From a bacterium (GTDB lineage Bacteria > Electryoneota > RPQS01): DNA of 64,000 nt. Below the pieces are notes generated by a model, which saw nothing but the letters and a program-made list of their open reading frames with translations, searched no databases and was not told the origin of the DNA. The first letter of the stretch is position 1; each line of letters opens with the position of its first letter. Both the position numbers and the translations under genes were made by a program. The stretch is from assembly GCA_016703065.1 (NCBI GenBank), contig JADJCU010000001.1, positions 744,001 through 808,000 of the forward strand, written 5' to 3'. Of the stretch, positions 60,459-64,000 are shown in pieces.

Positions 60459-61751
60459 TTGACTACTAAACTCCCACATCTGAAGCTGCTGCTCGTCGCC
60501 CTGTTGTGGTGCGCGTCGACCGCCGTGCGTGCTCAGGCCCCCATTGAAAACATGCAGGGCAACGAGCGCGCACCCGAACCGGTCTGGGCACGCCATTTCG
60601 GTTCGAGTGACGACGACGGCGCCTATGCCGTGCTGACGCTTGAAGATGGGACAATCGCGCTTGCAGGCGATATCATTACCCCCGCCGGAAACCGCCAAAT
60701 GTGTCTGCTCAAGCTGGGACGCCACGGCGATCTGATCTACGAAAAACACTACGCCGGTTCTGGAGTCTCGTCGGCCCGGGCCATCCGCACCACCAATGAC
60801 GGCGGCTTTGTTCTCGCCGGATCAACGCGCGGTGTCGGTGGTAATGGCACAGACCTGTATCTTGTAAAAACCGATTTCGACGGTGATGTCGAGTGGTCAC
60901 GCATCTCACAGGATCGCGGCGGTGATTTCTCCGAAGATATTCTGCACGCGCGCGGCGGCGGATTTGTCAGCGCCGGAAAAAACGCGCTCGACCTCAAGGG
61001 CGGCTATAACATCGTCAAGATGAATAAGCCCGGCACCATCGTCTGGACGCGCAATTTCCCCGGCGAACAGGCCAATGCTATCGTCGAAATCAGCAACGGT
61101 CGACTCGCCGCGCTGGGTGTCACCGAGACCATTCCCAACGAAGCGCGACCCAAACCACCCAAGGATATACCCCAATACCCGTGGGTAGACCCTGCGCAGA
61201 CCGATGATGAACCCGTGTGCTCGAACGAGGCTGCATGGCTGTTCAGCGAAGTGGACTGGAAAGGCTCGGTCCTCTTCCAACGGACCTATTGGAAGAGCAA
61301 GTACGACGTCGGAAATGCGCTCTTGCAGACCGATGACGGCGGATTCCTGCTCGTCGGATCGGCCGGAGGATGTCCCGAGGACCCGTCACTCTACGACTGC
61401 TGGATTGTGCGCGCCGACAGTACGGGCGACACCCTCTGGACGCAGACCTATGGCGGCATTCTGGAAGATCAAGCCTACTCCGTCATCGCAGAACCGGACG
61501 GCTTCGTGATCGCGGGCAGCACCCGCTCGTGGGGAACCGGCGAACGCGACGCCCTGCTGTTCAAAATTGATAAGCGCGGCACCATCGTCTGGAGTACCGC
61601 TGCCGGCGGACCCGGCGATGAAATCTGCTACGAAGTGCAGTCGACCCGAGACGGTTACATCCTGTCCGGCACCACCACGTCCTACGGCGAAGGGGACACC
61701 GACATGTACCTCGTCAAGCTCCAAACACTGCTCGGCCGCAGTTCGCGTTAG
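60459..61751 (+). CDS. Exported beta-propeller protein without sorting domain
   Basis: 430 residues from TTG 60459; the frame is open upstream but overlaps tsaB and is not used. A signal peptide (LPHLKLLLVALLWCASTAVRAQA) is followed by repeats such as GGFVLAGSTRGVGGNGTDLYLVKTD, cut here as AIRTTNDGGFVLAGS, ALLQTDDGGFLLVGS and DGFVIAGSTRSWGTGE. Each is a propeller blade of the D-G-G-F-x-x-x-G-S type. It ends with LLGRSSR and has no T9SS sorting domain, so it probably stays in the periplasm or leaves another way. Followed by a terminator. Confidence 0.78.
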   Translation: MTTKLPHLKLLLVALLWCASTAVRAQAPIENMQGNERAPEPVWARHFGSSDDDGAYAVLTLEDGTIALAGDIITPAGNRQMCLLKLGRHGDLIYEKHYAGSGVSSARAIRTTNDGGFVLAGSTRGVGGNGTDLYLVKTDFDGDVEWSRISQDRGGDFSEDILHARGGGFVSAGKNALDLKGGYNIVKMNKPGTIVWTRNFPGEQANAIVEISNGRLAALGVTETIPNEARPKPPKDIPQYPWVDPAQTDDEPVCSNEAAWLFSEVDWKGSVLFQRTYWKSKYDVGNALLQTDDGGFLLVGSAGGCPEDPSLYDCWIVRADSTGDTLWTQTYGGILEDQAYSVIAEPDGFVIAGSTRSWGTGERDALLFKIDKRGTIVWSTAAGGPGDEICYEVQSTRDGYILSGTTTSYGEGDTDMYLVKLQTLLGRSSR

Positions 61752-61776
61752 ACAACTCAGATTTTGCGGTATAGCA

Positions 61777-61812
61777 AAGCGGGCAGCCCATATGAGCTGC
61801 CCGCTTCCTTTT
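61777..61812 (+). terminator. Rho-independent terminator
   Basis: AAGCGGGCAGC, loop ccatatga, GCTGCCCGCTT, followed by CCTTTT. Eleven perfect pairs. It sits between the beta-propeller gene and the convergent TonB-dependent receptor and may serve both. Confidence 0.88.
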
Positions 61813-61825
61813 GTGTCCAGCCGGT

Positions 61826-64000
61826 CTAATCTCGTCGCCCGAAATCAAAATCGTACAGCAATTCGACGCGGAACGTGCGCGGCGGCATTCGGTAGCGCTC
61901 CATCTCTTCATACTGCTCGTCGAGGAAGTTCTCGGCATGAAGACTCAACCGCGTGCTCTGCCGGAATTGGAATGATACGCGCGCCGCTAACAGCATGTAT
62001 GCGTCCGGAGTATCGTTCTGGTAAAACACCACCGTGTCCGTCTTGCCCACGTAGCGCATCTCCAAGCTGTACGTCGTGCGCCGGTGTGTGTATTCAAGCC
62101 CGGTGAAAAACCGCCACTCGGGGACATACGTCAGCGGCCCCAAATCGTTGATATCCGTGTTTAGATAGGTCGCCGAAAAAATCGTGCTCACGTTCCTCGG
62201 CCAACTCGATCTGAAACTGAACTCGCCGCCCTGAATCTGCGCTTCCGCCAAATTCTCCGTCTTGAAGCGCCCTCCCGCCAACACGTTCCAGCGAATAATG
62301 TCATTGTAATCGTAATAGAACGCCGCCGCATCGACCACCGCGTGATCATTCAGGCGGTAGTTCAGACCAACTTCGCCGAAATCCACCGTCTCGGGATCTA
62401 AGTCCGGATTCGGTGTGAACTCGTAGTCCTGCGTGCCGACGCGCTTCAAGAACATCTCCGCAATTGAAGGATTGCGGAACGCATGGCCGACCGACCCGCG
62501 CAGAACGAGACTCTTCAAGGCCTGATAAGACACCCCCGCCTTGGGCGATAACTGCTGCGATGTCTTGCCACCCACCAGGTGCCGATGGTCAAAACGCGCT
62601 CCCGCCGTCAGGTTCAGCTTCGGGGTCACGCTCCAATCGTCCTGCGCAAACCCCGCCACCGTCAGCGCCTGCTGCTCTCCATACAAATACGAAACGGGTT
62701 CCCCGTTCACAAAATCCCATAGCGCGTCAAACCCGAACAGAAGCGTGTGCCCGCCCGGCAGAATCTTGGTCGACTGTTCGAGCACACCCGTCTTTCGCGA
62801 CAATGACCGCGTCTGAAAATCAAGCGGCGTATCGCCCTCGCGCGGATCACTCGCCGGATTGAACAGAGAGCGCGTGTTGTCACGATTGTAAAACAACCCC
62901 AGCGTGTAATTTGAACGCGGGGATTCCCCCCGCCGATAGACAAGATCGGCCGAAAACGTCTGCTTGCGCTGCAAGTCATTCGAGTAGATGTCGCGCACTC
63001 GCAGCGGATCGGCCACACTCTCCCACGGATGCGGATAGTCATTCTCGCCGCTCAAATAGATCGTCGAAAGCGTCAAATTCCGCTCCGGAGTATAATCATA
63101 AACCAGCTTCGTAAACGCCGTTAGATTCTCCGACGACGACGTTTGCCGCCACCCCTCCGAGTTGCGGCGCGTGAAATTCGAAAAATACCCCAACCGGCCC
63201 ACGGAATTTGAGTGGCTGAACGACAGATCCGTCCGCGTCTGTAGCTTCTCCGTGTATCGCGCCCACACCGGAGGACGTTCATAGATGCCGTACCCCGCCC
63301 GAATCCGCGTATATTCACGGTGCGTAGGCGAATGCGTAAGCATATTCACGACGCCGCACATCGCGTTTGATCCGTAGAGTGCGCTATACGCCCCCTTTAC
63401 AACTTCCACGCGCGCAATCACATCCTCGGGATAAAGCTGCCAGCTCGCTCCGTCCGTATCCGATATCACCGCCGGTCGCCCGTCCACCAACAACAGTGTG
63501 CGATTGCCCACACCACCGCCGAGCTTATCCGAAGAGCCGCGAATCGAGACGTTCGAGACGATCGCCCCGCCGGTGCGATGCACATCCACTCCCGGCACGG
63601 CTTCCAGTACGCGATCCAATGAACTTGGCGCGCGAGCCTGAATCTCCGTTGATCGCACCACTTCAACTTTCGTCGTCGACAAGCGCGCCGTCGTCTCGCG
63701 AGCCTGAGCCGTGATCACTACTTCGTCGGCCTGCAGCAAATCCGGGTCAAGGTCGAGAGCAAATACGAGTGTGTCGTCTTGACCAATCGTGAACGGCTTC
63801 TCAAGCGCGCGGTAGCCGATACTCGTGATCCGCAGGGTCCAGTCGCCGCCGCGCGGCAAATGCAGTGTGAACTCGCCAGCCTCATTGGTCGAGGTCCCGC
63901 GCAGCGTGCCCACCAATTGCACGTTGACACCAAGCAGGCCTTCGCCGGTGTCCAAATCCGATACCAAACCCCGCACCACCGGAACGGCGAGCGCGGTCGA
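61826..64000 (-). CDS. TonB-dependent outer membrane receptor with carboxypeptidase-like domain (5' end outside window)
   Basis: At least 724 residues; the frame is still open at base 64000 (STALAVPVVRGLVSD), probably in the signal peptide, so the start is missing. An N-terminal carboxypeptidase regulatory-like domain (GLLGVNVQLVGTLRGTSTNEAGEF) precedes the plug (RAPSSLDRVLEAVPGVDVHRTGG, SNVSIRGSS, LLLVDGRPAV, ARVEVVKGAYSALYGSNAMCGVVN). The barrel follows and ends with an aromatic-rich strand (RMPPRTFRVELLYDFDFG). It takes up a large ligand such as vitamin B12, a siderophore or a glycan; the plug resembles BtuB/FepA-type receptors. No partner genes are in view. Confidence 0.9.
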   Translation of the reverse strand, partial: STALAVPVVRGLVSDLDTGEGLLGVNVQLVGTLRGTSTNEAGEFTLHLPRGGDWTLRITSIGYRALEKPFTIGQDDTLVFALDLDPDLLQADEVVITAQARETTARLSTTKVEVVRSTEIQARAPSSLDRVLEAVPGVDVHRTGGAIVSNVSIRGSSDKLGGGVGNRTLLLVDGRPAVISDTDGASWQLYPEDVIARVEVVKGAYSALYGSNAMCGVVNMLTHSPTHREYTRIRAGYGIYERPPVWARYTEKLQTRTDLSFSHSNSVGRLGYFSNFTRRNSEGWRQTSSSENLTAFTKLVYDYTPERNLTLSTIYLSGENDYPHPWESVADPLRVRDIYSNDLQRKQTFSADLVYRRGESPRSNYTLGLFYNRDNTRSLFNPASDPREGDTPLDFQTRSLSRKTGVLEQSTKILPGGHTLLFGFDALWDFVNGEPVSYLYGEQQALTVAGFAQDDWSVTPKLNLTAGARFDHRHLVGGKTSQQLSPKAGVSYQALKSLVLRGSVGHAFRNPSIAEMFLKRVGTQDYEFTPNPDLDPETVDFGEVGLNYRLNDHAVVDAAAFYYDYNDIIRWNVLAGGRFKTENLAEAQIQGGEFSFRSSWPRNVSTIFSATYLNTDINDLGPLTYVPEWRFFTGLEYTHRRTTYSLEMRYVGKTDTVVFYQNDTPDAYMLLAARVSFQFRQSTRLSLHAENFLDEQYEEMERYRMPPRTFRVELLYDFDFGRRD

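Overview
The window is a stretch of a GC-rich Gram-negative bacterial chromosome, most likely from an uncultivated lineage of the FCB superphylum (Fibrobacteres-Chlorobi-Bacteroidetes and relatives). The main clue is eight proteins ending in a type IX secretion (T9SS) type A sorting domain, with a YPNPFN-like motif, two or three beta strands, a G-x-Y core and a final basic residue. TonB-dependent and OmpX/PorT-like outer membrane proteins, lipoproteins and a type IV pilin-like protein support a diderm envelope. No rRNA, tRNA or CRISPR array was recognised. The exact phylum cannot be fixed from this sequence.

Layout. 1-4.2 kb: tail of a T9SS cargo, an M48 lipoprotein protease, small membrane proteins, a second (frameshifted) T9SS cargo and a convergent pilin gene. 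4.2-6.9 kb: an AsnRS/AspRS-like catalytic core without anticodon domain, behind a hairpin-rich leader, then a lipoprotein. 7-11 kb: gyrB followed at once by an Abi/toxin-antitoxin type cluster (AbiEii-like nucleotidyltransferase, a small overlapping partner, MNT/HEPN pair, phage abortive-infection-like membrane protein). 11-25 kb: metabolic and hypothetical genes, two T9SS cargos, a run of DinB/YfiT proteins and a second, damaged MNT/HepT pair. 25.4-30.8 kb: gyrA, heme oxygenase, a sugar-phosphate polyprenyl transferase and rex. 30.9-40.4 kb, minus strand: three T9SS cargos, endonuclease III and two TlpA-like thioredoxin lipoproteins. 40.6-48.1 kb: homocysteine methyltransferase (frameshifted), serine hydrolase, lipoprotein, a large T9SS cargo and an H1-like/SWIB chromatin protein. 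49-56.6 kb: a pyruvate dehydrogenase operon (aceE, methyltransferase, aceF, lpd) invaded by two DUF559 endonuclease cassettes and many hairpin repeats. 56.6-64 kb: membrane protein, outer membrane barrel, DinB protein, tsaE-tsaB, a beta-propeller protein and a TonB-dependent receptor that runs off the end.

The most unusual feature is the repeat/DUF559 system in the pdh operon. Two paralogous small PD-(D/E)XK-like endonuclease genes are each bounded by G/C-tract hairpin repeats. The inner stems of these repeats vary between copies but keep base pairing, and the loop (CAGA, or its complement) is mostly kept. One further repeat copy is inserted in frame in the aceF linker, and two degenerate copies lie far away.

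A caution for the reader: at least eight genes are broken by apparent single-base events (mostly one missing base) while the protein continues intact in another frame, and two carry an in-frame TAA. Many of the indels may be consensus errors of the assembly rather than biology; each is described where it occurs.
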